Shown: positions 1 to 12,110, counted from the stretch's first letter. The stretch is 64,000 nt of DNA from Bettongia penicillata ogilbyi (GCA_023548195.1 JAJHZJ010000121.1:3596220-3660219); one strand, 5' to 3'. Notes: generated by a model from the letters alone, not told the origin. Made by a program: numbers and translations.

Positions 1-39
1 ATGTCTCATCCTCTGCCCCACCCTTTCTTCCTCTTTTCA

Positions 40-172
40 TGTATTATCTCCTCCCATTAGATTGTGAGCATCTTGGAGGCAAAGATTTCTTTTTATTAAT
101 TGTATTTCCATTGCTAAGCACAATGCCTGCCACATAATAGGCACAATATATGTTTATTGAATTGGATTGCAT
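40..172 (+). mobile_element. L2/L3-like terminal fragment
   Basis: CCCATTAGATTGTGAGCATC, then GCACAATGCCTGCCACATAA and TGTTTATTGAATTGG, is the widespread terminal block of L2/L3-type elements. Confidence 0.6.
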
Positions 173-489
173 TTCTATTAACAGTTCTAGACATATAATT
201 TCAAAATGTTCAAAACAATGGATGTTAGCTCATCTAGTATAGACTAAAACCATTTTTTCTGAAAGGTTTGTTAGATGAGTTGATTAATGGAACACACTAG
301 ACATAGCAGATCTGGATTTCAGCATGATATTTATTGAAATCTCTTATAATATCTTTGTGGAGAAGATGAAAATATATAGGCTGGAGAATAGTACAATTAG
401 GCAAATTGGGTGCCCCTTGTCAAGGATGTGAAAGTTGATGTCAACTCTAGTAAAATACCTTAGGGCTTGGGCCTTGGTGCTAGTCCAGT

Positions 490-720
490 CAACATTTTTA
501 GCAATAACTTACATGAAAGAGTAGATGGCATGCTTATTAAATTTATGGATAAAAGGAAGCTGGAAAAAAAGTCATAAATTCATTTGATGACAGAAGCTGG
601 GTCTACAAAGATCACAAGAAAACAAAACAGTGAGCTGAAACTGGCAAGAAGACTTTGTACTTTGTATTAAAAAAAACTGTTTACATGCCTAGCAAGCCTG
701 TGATGATAAAAAAAATTTAG
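490..720 (+). mobile_element. CR1/L3-type LINE fragment, very decayed
   Basis: CATTTTTAGCAATAACTTAC and AGTAGATGGCATGCTTATTA (about 490-540) resemble the same CR1/L3 reverse-transcriptase block as at 9200. Assignment is by resemblance only. Confidence 0.4.
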
Positions 721-839
721 ATCCCTGAGTATGATCAGGGAAAACTTCATGAAGAAGGCAAGCTACAGCTTGGCCCTGAAAGTCCTGAATAGGTGAAAGG
801 GTGAGGAGGGGACATGGAGCTTGAGATTTGCTGGAACAA

Positions 840-990
840 ATTTGGAACACTTAGATAACCATGGGCAAATCATAACCTCTCTGAGCTCCAGTTTCCTCAA
901 CTGCAGTATGAGAGGGTTGGACTATTTGACCTTCAACATTCTTTTTGGTTTTAGATCTATGATCCTGTGATTCCAAATAATAGAATGTGG
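840..990 (+). mobile_element. MIR/MIR3-like fragment
   Basis: CTGAGCTCCAGTTTCCTCAA, GAGAGGGTTGGACTATTTGA and TTTTAGATCTATGATCCTGT. Confidence 0.65.
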
Positions 991-1690
991 TAGGGTGATG
1001 CAAGTTGTGGCATGATGAAATTTGTTTCTCTTCCAAATAGAGGATTACGCCAATGTGAAATTGACATTTGGTCTTTTATTTGCTTTGTTTCACAACAAAA
1101 TCAAGTGTGATTTTTTAGGAATTACAAATGTTCTTTGCTCTTTCTTCTTTGTAGCAGGTTTGTATATTAGTATGTATGTATGTATGTTTGTATGTATGTG
1201 ACGTGTTTATTGCATTTGAACTGGCCAAAAAACCCCAGCATGCTAGTAACATGGCTACAGAGATATAGGAATTGTGCCCTTGGGGAAGAATTGTACTGCT
1301 TTGGGGAGTTCCAATATGCCTCAGCACCTCTTTTTCATATGGGTGGAAACAGAAGAGGGAAAAGGAAAGGTGAAAAGTTAAAACCATTTGGTTTGAACTA
1401 CTCAGTCTTCTTGGTTAATGATTTATTGAGGCAGAGGCTGAAGGTACTGACTAAGTTCAGCTTTTTACATCTGTGGAAATGCTTGGAATTTCAATGACAG
1501 AGATATTCTATGGCCATAATTCTCTGTTATGATAGCAGTTACTACTTCCGCATTCTCTTATCTCTCCACCTCTCTCCCAACTAGTTCAACTTGTTTGGGA
1601 CAGGCTAATCACCAGGCTGGCTTCAAGGTGATGCTTTTTTTCTGTAAAACAAGAGGGATTTATTAAATGTCTACTATGCTATGTGCTACC

Positions 1691-1713
1691 GGGGTGGGGA
1701 ATCTGCAGCCTCG
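1691..1713 (+). mobile_element. Terminal fragment of a hAT-like repeat
   Basis: GGGGTGGGGAATCTGCAGCC matches the left end of the family at 39437. Only about 23 bp is left. Confidence 0.45.
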
Positions 1714-1762
1714 ATTTTAGTAGTAGATTTTAGTGTAAGTGAGGTGGGTTTTTAAATTCTTA

Positions 1763-1855
1763 TTTATTTATTTATTTGCTCATTCATTCATTCATTCATT
1801 CATTCATTTATTTATTTATTTTTCATTTTTCGCCTCTTCTTATTTATTTAACTTT
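1763..1855. repeat. TTTA / TTCA microsatellite tail of HAL1 copy A
   Basis: TTTA repeats, then about seven TTCA units (1780-1808), then TTTA again, then a non-repeat 20-bp stretch (TTTTTCGCCTCTTC) before the element body. Read on the minus strand this is a multi-part retrotransposon tail. Confidence 0.8.
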
Positions 1856-2855
1856 TTACATTCATTTTCACAAAATTTTGGGTTCCAATTTTTTCTCCCC
1901 TTTTTCTCCCCTCCCCCCACCCCAATACCCCGAGCAATCTAATTTTCCCTATCTCCAATCTGCCCTCTCTTCTGTTATCCCTCCCTTCTCTTGTCCCCAT
2001 CTTCTCTTTTGTCCTGTAGGGCCAGATGACTTTCTATTCCTCATTAACTGTATGTCTTATTTCCTAGTAGCAACAACAATACTAAACAGTTGTTCCTAAA
2101 ACTTGAGTTCCAAATTTTCCCCAACCCTCCCTCCCCACCCATTCCCTTTGGGAAGGCAGGTAATTCAAAATAGGCCCTATCTGTGTAGTTTTGCAAATTA
2201 CTTCCATAATAGTTGTGTTGTGTAAGACTAACTGAATTACCCTCCATCCTATCCTGCCCCTCATTATTTCTATTCTGTCTTTTGATCCTGTCCCTCCCTG
2301 AGTGTTGACTTCAAATTGCTCCCTCCTCCCATTGCCTTCCCTTCCATCATCCCCCCCCCTTGCTTATCTCCTTCTCCCCCACTTTCCTGTATTGTAAGAT
2401 AGGTTTTCCTACCAAAATGAGTGTGCATTTTATTCCTTCCTTTAGTCAAATGTGATGAGGGTAAACTTCTTGTTTTTTTTTCTCAGCTCTCCTCTTTTTC
2501 CCTCCACTAAAAAGTCTCCTGCTTGCCTCTTAAATGACATATAATTTACCCCATTCCATTTCACCCTCTTTCTTCCCCCTACCTTTCTCTCTCACCATTT
2601 ACCTTAATTTCTTTTAAGATATGGTCCCATCCTATTCACTTCACTCTGTGCTCTCTGTCTCTGTGTGTGCGTGCATATGTGTATATGTGTGTGCATGTAC
2701 GCGTGTACGTGTGTGTGTGTGATCCCACCAACTACCCAGATACTGAAAAGTTTTAAGAGTTACAAATATTGTCTTTCCATGTAGGAATGTAAACAGTTCA
2801 CTTATGATAAGTCCCTTAAGACTTCTCTTTGCTGTTTACTTTTTCATGCTTCTTC

Positions 2856-3953
2856 TCATTCTTGTGTTTGAAAGTCAAATTTTCTTTTCAGCTCTGGTCT
2901 TTTCATCAAGAATGATTGAAAGTCCTCTGTTTCATTGAAAGACCATATTTTCCCCTGAAGTGTTATACTCAGTTTAGCTGGGTAGGTGATTCTTGGTTTG
3001 AGTCCTAGTTCCTTTGACTTCTGGAATATCCTATTCCACACCCTTCGATCCCTTAATGTAGAAGCTGCTAGATCTTGGGTTATCCTGATTGTATTCCCAC
3101 AATACTGGAATTGTTTCTTTCTAGCTGCTTGCATGATTTTCTCCTTGACCTGTGAGTTCTGGAATTTGGCCACAATGTTCCTAAGAGTTTCTCTTTTTGG
3201 ATCTCTTTCAGGTGGTGATTGATGGATTCTTTCAATACTTATTTTGCCCTCTGGTTCTAGAATGTCAGGGCAATTTTCCTCGATAATTTCATGAAAGATG
3301 ATGTCTAGGCTCTTTTTTTGATCATGACTTTCAGGTAGTCGCATAATTTTTAAATTGTCTCTCCTGGATCTATTTCCAGGTCAGTTGTTTTTCCCATGAG
3401 ATATTTCACATTCTCTTCCATTTTTTCATTCTTTTGGTTTTGTTTGGTGATTTCTTGGTTTCTCATAAAGTCATTAGACTCCATCTGCTCCATTCTAATT
3501 TTGAGAGAACTATTCTCTTCAGTGAGCTTTTGAACCTCTTTTCCATTTGGCTCATTCTGCTTTTGAAAGCAATCTTCTCCTCATTGGCTTTTTGAACCTC
3601 TTTTGCCAATTGAGTGAGCCTATTTTTCAAGGTTTTGTTTTCTTCAGCATTTTTTTGGGTCTCCTCCACCAAGGTATTGACCCGTTTTTTATGCTTTTCT
3701 TGCATCTCTCTCATTTCTCTTCCCAGTTTTTCCTCCACCTGTCTAACTTGATTTTCAAAATCCTTTTTGAGCTCTTCCAAGGCCTGAGCCCACCCGATAT
3801 CCCCCGGGATGTCTGGGATACAGAGGCCCCGCCCTCCACGCCTTTCCCTGATGGCAAGAATATTTCCTCGTTGTTAGATCCGAAAGTTGGGATCATTTGC
3901 ATCTGTTCGAAAAAGCTCTCTATAGTCTTATTTTTCTTCCCTTTTCTAGGCAT
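2856..3953 (-). pseudogene. ORF1 of HAL1 copy A, three frameshifts
   Basis: The start (MPRKGKKNKT) is at 3953. Relative to intact copy B the frame shifts near 3800 (after SRGISG), near 3545 (after SQMEK) and near 3375, where one T is missing from the TTTTCC run. The last 160 codons (about 3340-2856) are open and keep LPESHDQKK, the RITYPAKLS motif and the normal C-terminus FDFQTQE. No functional protein is expected. Confidence 0.85.
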
Positions 3954-4859
3954 TTTCCCAGCCAGTTACTTGACTTTTGAGATTCCTGTCCACCCCCTCC
4001 TAGATCCACCCAGCTAGTGCTTTGGGTCTGAGATTCAAATGGGCTTTCCACGGCAGGCGCAGCTGCTATTCAATGTGAGCTTTAGTTCTGGTGCTGGGGT
4101 GGGGGCAGGGCCACCTCCCAGTCTCAGCTCCCTCCGGGGCTTTATGCAGAGACCTTCAGTAATGAAGATCCTGCCTGCCTGCTCGGGGAGTCCCGGGGGG
4201 TCACCGCTGCTGCCTCTGCCGCTTCCTACCCCTGCCTCTGCCTCCCCCGCTTCCTTCCGAGGGGGCCCGAGCCATGGAGACACCCCGCTCCCCTCTCGGC
4301 CAGCTCAGACGTGTCTCTCACTGACCTGCAGCCTCTGCGGGTGGAGGGACCTTCCTGGCCGCAGAAGCTTCCATCCCTGAAGCCTGCTCGGATCAGCATC
4401 TCTGGGGCCGCGGCCAAGGCAGCGCTGGGGTGGGGTCCACTTTCTGGGGTGCAAGGGACCCTGGGGACCACTCTCCAGGGCTCTCTGGAACAGAAATCTC
4501 TTCCACTGTGTTTCTGTGCACCCTGCAGTGATCCAGAACTTGTGGGGAGCTCTTCTTACATTAAATGCATGGGCTGTGGGTTCGGAGCTAGCCTACAGTG
4601 AGTCTTTCTGCTCCGCCATCTTGACTCCACCCCCCTTTTTAATTCTTTTTTAGATAATAGTTCCCAGCATCATAGATACTAGTTCCCAGAATTCAAGGTC
4701 ATGGCAATCTTTAGTTCCCAGGATTTCACATTATAAACAATTTCTACTGTGACAGCACAGTGAGATATAATGAGATAATGTACATATTTGAGTTTAGTTG
4801 TAAACAATCTACTATTCTTGTGTTGTGCTAAGTTACCATGATATTGCTAATGTTAATGT

Positions 4860-5775
4860 AAACTTATGAGGTTATTGCTGTCCTGTGCCAGTGTTTTCCA
4901 TGTCACACAATCAATTCCAAAGTTCTTGAGAGAGACCTTGAAAGTGTTCTTGTATGGCTTCTTCTGACCAACATATGATTGCCTGCCCTCTGTGAGTTCT
5001 CCATAAAATAGTCTTTTTGGCAAGTTTTGCATTCGAACAATGTGGCCAGCCCATCAGAGTTGTGCTCTCTGGAGCAGCGTGTGAATGCTTGGCAGTTTAG
5101 TTCAAGCAAGGACCTCAGTGTCTGGTACCTTATCCTGCCAGGTGATCTTCAGAATCTTCTTAAGATCTTCAGAATCTTCTTAAGACAGTTCAGAAAGAAG
5201 TGATTCAGTTTCCTGGCATGGTGCTGGTAGACTATTCATGTTTCTCAGGCATACAACAATGAGGTCAGCACAGTGGCTCTGTGGACCTTCAGTTTGGTAG
5301 TCAGTCTAATACCTCTTCTCTCCCCTACTTTTCTTCAGACCCTCCCAAACACTGAGCTAGCTCTGGCAATGTGTACATCAACCTCATTGCCAATGTGTAC
5401 CTTCCTGGAAAGTACACTACTAAGGTAAGTGAACTTATCCATAGCATTCAACACTTCTCCATTTGTTGCAACCAATGGTTCCACATATGGATGGCGTGGT
5501 GGTGGCTGATGGAGCACCTGTGTTTTCTTGATGTTAATTATTAAGCCAAAATTAGCACAGGCAGCAGAGAATTGATCCATACTTTGATGTGTTTCAGCTT
5601 CCAAGGCTACATTGAGTACACAGTCATCTGCAAACAGAAAATCATGCACCAATACTCCCTCCACTTTGGTCTTGGCTTGTAGCCTTTTCAGGCTGAAGAA
5701 TTTACCATTAGAGCAGTAGTTGACCTTGATGCCATGTTCATCCTCATTGAAAGCATTTGACAACATGACTTTTAA
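4860..5775 (-). mobile_element. RTE-clade LINE fragment with reverse-transcriptase code
   Basis: The minus strand carries an open stretch at 5766-5335 whose peptide includes GVLVHDFLFADDCVL, the FADD catalytic motif of reverse transcriptase in the RTE/BovB style, then INIKKTQVL and FTYLSSVLSRKVHIGNEVD, which match the RTE region after the palm. Downstream code continues in other frames (around 4903-5109, LECKTCQ-like zinc region). The segment covers the C-terminal half of the ORF only. Confidence 0.85.
5144..5183. repeat. 20-bp tandem duplication within the RTE fragment
   Basis: GATCTTCAGAATCTTCTTAA occurs twice head to tail (5144-5163, 5164-5183). Not present in the RTE copy at 33.6 kb, so it arose locally. 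Confidence 0.9.
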
Positions 5776-5879
5776 AGGAAGGGGTTCATGTATGAGGTGA
5801 CACTGGAAATGAACTGTGAAGGAAGCTAAGGATTCTAAGAGACAGAGGTGATGGGGCAGTACATTTCAGGAGTAAGGAC

Positions 5880-6310
5880 AGCCTTTGCAAAGGTACAGTC
5901 ACTTCACCTGTCAATAACCATTTAGTAAGTGCTTACTATCGGGCACTATGTTAAGTCCCAGAGGTACAAAGAAAGGCAAAAGTCAGTTCCTGATATCAAG
6001 GAGCTCATAGTCTAGTGGGGGGAGACAATATGCAAGCAACCATGTACACATAAGCTATGTACAGGACATACTGGAGGGAAGGTCCTAGAATTAAGAGGGA
6101 TTAAGAAAGATTTCCTGTAGAGGATGAGGTTTTAGATGGTACTTGAAGGAATCCAAGGAAGCCAGGAGGCAGAGATGAAGAGGGAGCATATTGAAGGCAT
6201 GAGGGACAGGTGATGAGTGTTGTATGTGAGGATTATCTAGAAGGTCAATTTGGCTGGACCTTGGAATTAGGGTATGACAGTCAGTCTCTAAAGACTGTCT
6301 ACTCAATCAT
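5880..6310 (-). mobile_element. L2-like 3' end
   Basis: The minus strand encodes DSFKYHLKPHPLQEIFLNPS (6150-6091), a well-known L2-type C-terminal block. The flanking GTAAGTGCTTACTATCGGGC (about 5925) is the conserved L2/MIR-type 3' sequence. Confidence 0.65.
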
Positions 6311-6469
6311 GCAATGGGTTGTGAGATGGTTGTGATGTGTGTTGGTGGGAGGACTACTTACATTATCAGAGTCTCAGATCTTGAAAGTATTAAAGTCTTC
6401 TGTAGAGGGACAGGTCAAAGGAGAGAATAAATGGAGGGTGGTCCAGGATAGAGGGAAATATAGCTAGTC

Positions 6470-6880
6470 TTTCATAACATGACTGTTATGGAAGTGTTTT
6501 TGCATGACTATACATGTATAACCTATATCAAAATGCATGCCTCCTCAATGAGGGTGAGTGGGGAGGGGGAAAGGGAGAGAATGTGGAACTCAAAGCTTTA
6601 AAAATGAATGTTAAAAATTATTTTTACGTGCAACTAGGAAATAAGATATATAGGCAATGGGGTATAGAAATCTATCTTGCCCTACAGGAAAATAAAAGGG
6701 AAGGAGATAAGGGGCTGAGGGTGATAGAAGGGAGGGAAGATTGGAGGAAAGAGGAATCCGAATACATGCTGTACTGGAGTGGCAGGAGAGGGTAGATGGG
6801 GAGAAAATATGAAGTTCAAAATATTGTGGAAGTGAATGTTAAAAAATGAAAATAAATAAATTTAATTAGAAAAAAATTAA
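6470..6880 (+). mobile_element. HAL1/L1 3' UTR fragment
   Basis: Matches the 3' UTR of copies A-D: the CATAACATGACTGTTATGGA block (6474), GGGGAGGGGGAAAGGGAGAG, TATCTTGCCCTACAGGAAAA (6672), ending GAATGTTAAAAAATGAAAAT and an A-rich AAATAAATAAA tail at 6850. A 5'-truncated insertion. Confidence 0.75.
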
Positions 6881-7029
6881 ATATTGAAGTCTGCAGATTT
6901 CAATCATTTATGTTTTTCCTATGTGGATAGCTTAGATTTTGCTCTGCCTCTAGTAGAAGAATCTTTGTTTAATTTAAGAGGGAAGTTTTCCTTGTTTTTT
7001 TTTTCCTATGGTTTTTCCTTTCATTCTGT

Positions 7030-7215
7030 TTCATTTTTTCACAACATGACTAATGTGGAAATATGTTTTACATAACTGTACATGTATAACTTACATTGCT
7101 TGCTGTCTTAGGGAGAAGAAGGAGAAAAATTTGGAGCTCAAAATCTTATAAAATATGCATGTTGAAAATTATCTTTACATATAATTGGAAAATAAAGAAA
7201 TACCATTTATATAAT
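7030..7215 (+). mobile_element. L1 3' UTR end, second copy
   Basis: A second, shorter L1 3' end right after the first: CACAACATGACTAATGTGGA, then ATGTTGAAAATTATCTTTAC and ATAATTGGAAAATAAAGAAA. A typical marsupial L1 terminus. Confidence 0.65.
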
Positions 7216-7477
7216 AAAAATAATTTAAAAGTGAAAGCTATTCATTTCTATTTCTTGGAATGTACTACTTTTCAAGGAATTTGCCTGTGGCCTACTGAAC
7301 CATATTAGTCTAATTCTATGTTTAAAATTTAAAAAAAAATTTTTTTAGTCTAATTCTATTTTAAACAGGGATTGTACAAATGGCAAGCATAGGTTTGCTG
7401 CCTTGCTTCAAGCTTCTAAATATCATAGAATCTTCCAACTTTGATTTATAGGTACTTCATGAATATACAGATCAGGT

Positions 7478-7793
7478 TGGGGCAGCTAGGTGGTGCAGTG
7501 GATAGGGTACCAGCGTAGGAGTCGGGAGGACCTGAGTTCAAATCTCACCTTAGACACTTGACTCACTAGCTGTGTGACCTTGGACAAGTCACTTAACCCT
7601 AATTGCCTCCTCCTGGGTCATCTCCAATCATCCTGATGAATATCTGGTCACTGGATTCAGATGGCTCTGGAGGAGAAGTGAGGCTGGTGACCTGCACAGT
7701 CCTCCCTCATTCAAAAAAACAAAGTCAAGTGCAAGTCATGTCATCATTTCTCTGATGGCATGGTCTTCTTAGGCAATAAAGGACAAACACACT
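7478..7793 (+). mobile_element. tRNA-derived SINE with RTE-like 3' end, full length
   Basis: Head GGGGCAGCTAGGTGGTGCAG, B box in GAGTTCAAATCTCACC, core GCTGTGTGACCTTGGACAAG, middle CCTGATGAATATCTGGTCAC, and 3' end GGCAATAAAGGACAAACAC, which matches the RTE end. Imperfect flanking duplication: ATACAGATCAGGTT against ATAGAGATCAAGCTT. Confidence 0.88.
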
Positions 7794-8339
7794 TGATAGA
7801 GATCAAGCTTCCTGCGCATTGTTGCAATATTTTCATGATTATGTAATAACTTGATTTTATATTGTTTCTTCCTCCTGGTAGCTTTACTGCTTTGGCCAGT
7901 TCATCATCTAGAGAAAAACAAAAGATGTTCTGTCGGTATCTTCCCATTAATTACTACCTCTTCCTTCTTTACTTGCTTCTGTCTCTCCTATCCACCTTTC
8001 TAACAAGTTTTACCCTCACCAAAGAGTCATTGTCTTTCATAGATTCAGGACTAAACGAAAAAATTTGGTGAAAATATTTGTAAGGAAACACGTTTCATTT
8101 CTTAGACAGTCAAGAAAACAAAAAAAGAAAAACTGCTAATAATCTACCCTGAAAGGAAGAATTGGATGGTAAAATGAAAGTGATGAAAGCTTTGGAAGAA
8201 AGTAACTATCATTTTAGAATTTTTAAGAGCCAAGGAGGGAAACATTGAGCATCATCAGTTGTGAGCTCTAGACCTTAGGAAAATAGATTTCATAAAGTTC
8301 AGACAAAAAAAAAAGATACACGTGATTTCATGGGAGGCT

Positions 8340-8540
8340 CATAGCATCATAAATTTAGAACTAGTCTGGAGCTTAGAAGCTATCTACTTCAACTCCTCAT
8401 TTTAAAGATGAGGTTGTTAAGGTCCAGGAAGATCAAGTAATTTGCCAAAGGTCACACAAGTAATGGCAATGGTAAGATCTGAACCCGAGTCCTCTGACTC
8501 CAAATCCAGTGCTCTGTGCTGTGTTGTCCAAGGTTAAAGC
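8340..8540 (-). mobile_element. MIR/MIR3-like fragment
   Basis: AACTCCTCATTTTAAAGATG and TTTGCCAAAGGTCACACAAG in a purine-rich reverse core. Similar fragments lie at 23855-24045, 26080-26270 and 36790-36975. Confidence 0.6.
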
Positions 8541-9179
8541 AAAAATGAATCATTCAGGGAGAATAGACAAGAAGACAAATGCGTAATTCTGATAGTATTG
8601 AATTAACATCAGCAATCTCAACAAAAGAGAAACTGAGCATATGTTTGAAAAGATCAGTGTGGTTGCACCGGAAGCTCTCTGATATATTCAGAATCAAGAG
8701 ACATTTATGAAAGACTGAAGCTGGTGCATAAAATGAAAACACAAAAGTGCAGCACAGACTTATAAAAATAATGCTGGCGGTTATCCCAGAAGGATTTGAG
8801 GCTTATCGAAATGATAAGGCAACAAAGAGGTGTGAAAAATCTGTTAGAGATAAGGGAAATAAAGAATGTCTAGGCTTGATGCTATAATACAAATGGGTGA
8901 TAGAGTCAGTACCATTGCTATCTTGTTTCTGTTTTCTCTGTCATGTATTGAGATTGCAAAAGACTGGACAAACATAGGAAAGAAATATCTGAAGTGAAAA
9001 AAAGATGGGTGAGGAGCATGCAAAGATTTTGAAAATAATTGAAGATGTGAGTATTGAATTTAATATTGAACTGAAAGACTTTTCAGGAAATAGAGACTGG
9101 AAGAGGTATCTCAAGACTGGAGATTGACAGATGTCTTTATTTTCAGAAGGAAAAAGGAGATGGAGTCTGCAAACTACAG

Positions 9180-9835
9180 ATAGGGAATATTCCAAGAATA
9201 GTTTCTTAGTCTTATATTATTCAACATTTTAAACAATGCCTTGGATGAACATATAGATCGATGTTTCTTAAACTGTGGGTCACAACCACATATGGGATTT
9301 TGACCCACAATTTAAGAAGCCCTGGGTTGGGAGTGGAAAAAGTTAAAAAAGCCCTCATATGGATGACGCATATCGAATTTCCATAAAATATGAAGCATGG
9401 AGGTATAGATAGTATGTAAGATGGTAATCCAGATCTAAAAAAATTTTTACAAACTAGAACAATAAGTTGAATCAAAAAAAAAAGAAAAATAATAGGAACA
9501 AATGCAAGGTTTAACACTTGGGTTAGAAAACATCAGCTTCAGAAATAAAGGAAAAGAGAGACTGAAAAAAAGACTGGGAAGACTATAAATTCAACACAAG
9601 CCAACAAATGGACATAGCAGCTAAAAAAAGTTAGGTCATATTAAGAGATCCATGGAATCAGGATAAAGGAAATGACTGTTCCACTATACTCTACATTTAA
9701 GAAGTCACATTTGGAGAACTGTGTTCAGTTCCTTCAACTACATTTTAGGAAAGACATAATTGGAGCATGTCCAGATAGAGAGAAACTAGGACAAGATTGA
9801 AGAACAGTCATGACTTCTTCAACAGAAGGTCTTTG
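9180..9835 (+). mobile_element. CR1/L3-type LINE fragment
   Basis: Degenerate reverse-transcriptase code: TTATTCAACATTTTAAACAA followed by TGCCTTGGATGAACATATAG, which is the block before the catalytic motif in CR1-like elements, then TTTAACACTTGGGTTAGAAA (about 9510), AGAACTGTGTTCAGTTCCTT (about 9715) and TTTTAGGAAAGACATAATTG (about 9745). Interrupted at 9262-9356 by a DNA transposon remnant. Confidence 0.65.
9262..9356 (+). mobile_element. hAT-like miniature element with 17-bp inverted repeat
   Basis: TTCTTAAACTGTGGGTC (9265-9281) and GACCCACAATTTAAGAA (9302-9318) are inverted repeats with one mismatch and a 20-bp spacer. The right end has GAGTGGAAAAAGTTAAAAAA, as in a known marsupial hAT-type repeat (from memory). 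It lies within the CR1 fragment. Confidence 0.6.
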
Positions 9836-10684
9836 AACATGTATGGGATGGCCCCCTACTTAGTATGTCGTAGAGAAGATTCTTATTCAGGTATGGACTT
9901 AACTAGATGAATGAGTGAATGAAAAAATAATTTGTTGATTACCAAGTGTGAGAATGAAAATACAAAAATTAGAAAGTCCTCACTCCCAAGGAATTTATTA
10001 TTATATTCAAATTGGGGGAGATAGCACATTTAGAAGAGTTCAACTACAGGTCTTCCTCCTTCTCACTGAAAGAATTTTAAGCATGTGACATTATGTTCAC
10101 TGAAGTAGTATAAGTTGCCAGGTCTGAGGGGGATAGGGTGGAGGGATATGGACCCATGGCTTCTGGAAAGGAGAGAGTAGGCCTGTTGGTAGGCTAGAAT
10201 GGGCTCTTTGGATTTTTTATCAAAGTGGTAGGAATAAATTGGAGGTTAAGCCTTCTCATGATGGCCTCAGAGGTGCCTTTTAACTTGTAGATTTTGTGAT
10301 TGTATAACTTGGGATGTTTAGCCAGGCTAGAAAAGAGAGACTTTTAGAAAAGAGAGAGATTATGGTAACTGCCCTCAAGAATGTGAATATCTGCCAATTA
10401 GAAAATGGTTTATTTTGGCTCCAGGAGGTAGAACCAGGGGGAAGAAATAGATTTAGAGAAATAGATTTAGACATGACAGAAGGAAAAAAAATATCCTCAT
10501 AGTTAGAGTTTTCCAAAAGTGTTCTTTTAAGGAGGTTCCCTTTCACTGGAGGTTTTCAGACAGAACCTAGAGAACCACTTATTGGAACGTGGTAGAAAGG
10601 ATTTATAGTTGGTTATGGCTTAGAACTTAAGATGGCCTTTGAGGTCCTTTCCAATTATGAGGCTCTGTATTTCTGTGGTGTTAC

Positions 10685-10890
10685 TCTTCATAGATTTGGA
10701 ATCAGAAAGACTTGAATTCAAATTCTGCCTCTGATATTTATTAGCTCTTTGGACATGAGCAAAGTACAACTTCTCTAAGCCTCAGTTTCTTCATATGAAA
10801 ATTATAGCAACCTACCTCATAGGACTGTTGTGGGAATTAAATGAAAAAATATACAAAAAACTTTGAAAATTTAAGTGTCAGCTATTTTTA
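10685..10890 (+). mobile_element. MIR-like SINE
   Basis: GAATTCAAATTCTGCCTCTG, CTCAGTTTCTTCATATGAAA, TACCTCATAGGACTGTTGTG. Confidence 0.75.
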
Positions 10891-10899
10891 GGTGAGGTA

Positions 10900-12110
10900 T
10901 TTCTTAGGCAAAATTTTTAGGCAAAATCTAAAATAGATTACAAAATGGTGAAAACTTAGAAAATAAAGCAGTGATTATTAGGAACAGGTTTGCATATTTG
11001 TTCTACTTCATCTAAAGCTCTTGAATCACTTGAGATTATTACTGACTTAAACTTGTTCCAGCTGGAGAGGGAATGATATCACAAAATACCTCCAAAATAC
11101 CACCATTACTCACATTGAGGTGGGATGTTTCTCTGCTTTCTATCCAGACTCATACTTTTCCTCAGATTTCAAGCCTTGCTTCTAATATTAATCATATGTC
11201 AAGGTTCTTTATGTATTAGGAACAAATGAAAACAAGTGAAAGAACAGAGAGCAAAAGCGAATAAGCAAAATTCTTGCCTGCAGCAGAAGTTAGCTTTTCC
11301 TGCATTAGGCTCTTTTCCATAGCCTGAGCTGCTGGAGCCAACTTGTACCAGCTAGGGCAAATGCTACAAAATCAAGGCTTGATTTATTGTTTTGACTGTT
11401 TAGACTTAAAGTGATGACAAAGATGTTAGTAATGCAGGTTAAAGTTAAAAGTGGATTTCTAGAGAGCCAGTTGTTAAATATTTATCAGTATACTCCTAGG
11501 AGGAAGACAAGGTTAAACCTAGAAAGAGTAGCTCAGTTAATGGGACTTGTTTTCTTCCCTGACTCAGAGTCATGGGAGAAAGAAATTGATTGAAGGGAGC
11601 CCCCATACCTTGATCTCTTTAGTAAAAACATTAGTGCAGCATCATACTTGTGTGCTGTAGCAGCAGAAGCATCAACCAGCTTACCACACCCTCTCAGTCT
11701 CTCTTTCTGGAAATGGAAATCAAAGAGCAAAACACTTGTACACCCAATTGTCTCTTTACATGCCTCTTCCAAAATGGAGAACAATGTTGAACTCTCACAC
11801 CTGATTTGGATGCTCCCCTTCTGGTATCTTTCTCTTAAAAAGCATCTTCACAAAACTCTCAGAAGTCACCATTCCAAAACATCAGTAGCTGGTGGATTAC
11901 CCTCCACCAGGCTAAACAAGATGGAGGGTAACTGACAGCCCTCAAACCCTTCAGTGAGTTGGGGGATGTCTACCCCAAACATGTGAAGACTTTCCCTGGT
12001 GAAATGGATGGATGAGAACAATTTGTTCCGACTATGAAGACTGATAAAGCAAGTGCTGTGGAGTGATTAGAGTCTGATTAGACATTGAGGACACCAAGGT
12101 CATCCAATGC
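10900..12110. other. Intergenic stretch with no recognised gene
   Basis: AT-rich. Contains one half of an unnamed repeat pair (11363-11460; partner at 25681-25785). Short ORFs on both strands (11411-11593, 11648-11935) lack any domain or codon-use support. Confidence 0.6.

Larger units (their letters stand above)
1761..4635 (-). mobile_element. HAL1, copy A (full-length, decayed)
   Basis: Same architecture as copy B. The 5' end with the CAAGATGGC motif lies at 4615-4623 (reverse), then a GC-rich 5' UTR, a broken ORF1, a TG-microsatellite-bearing 3' UTR (2655-2725), and a complex 3' tail of TTTA and TTCA repeats (1763-1855). Candidate flanking duplication: GTTTTTAAATTCTT near 1748 against CTTTTTAATTCTT near 4635, imperfect. 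It has interrupted or abutted a hAT-like fragment at 1691-1713. Confidence 0.8.
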
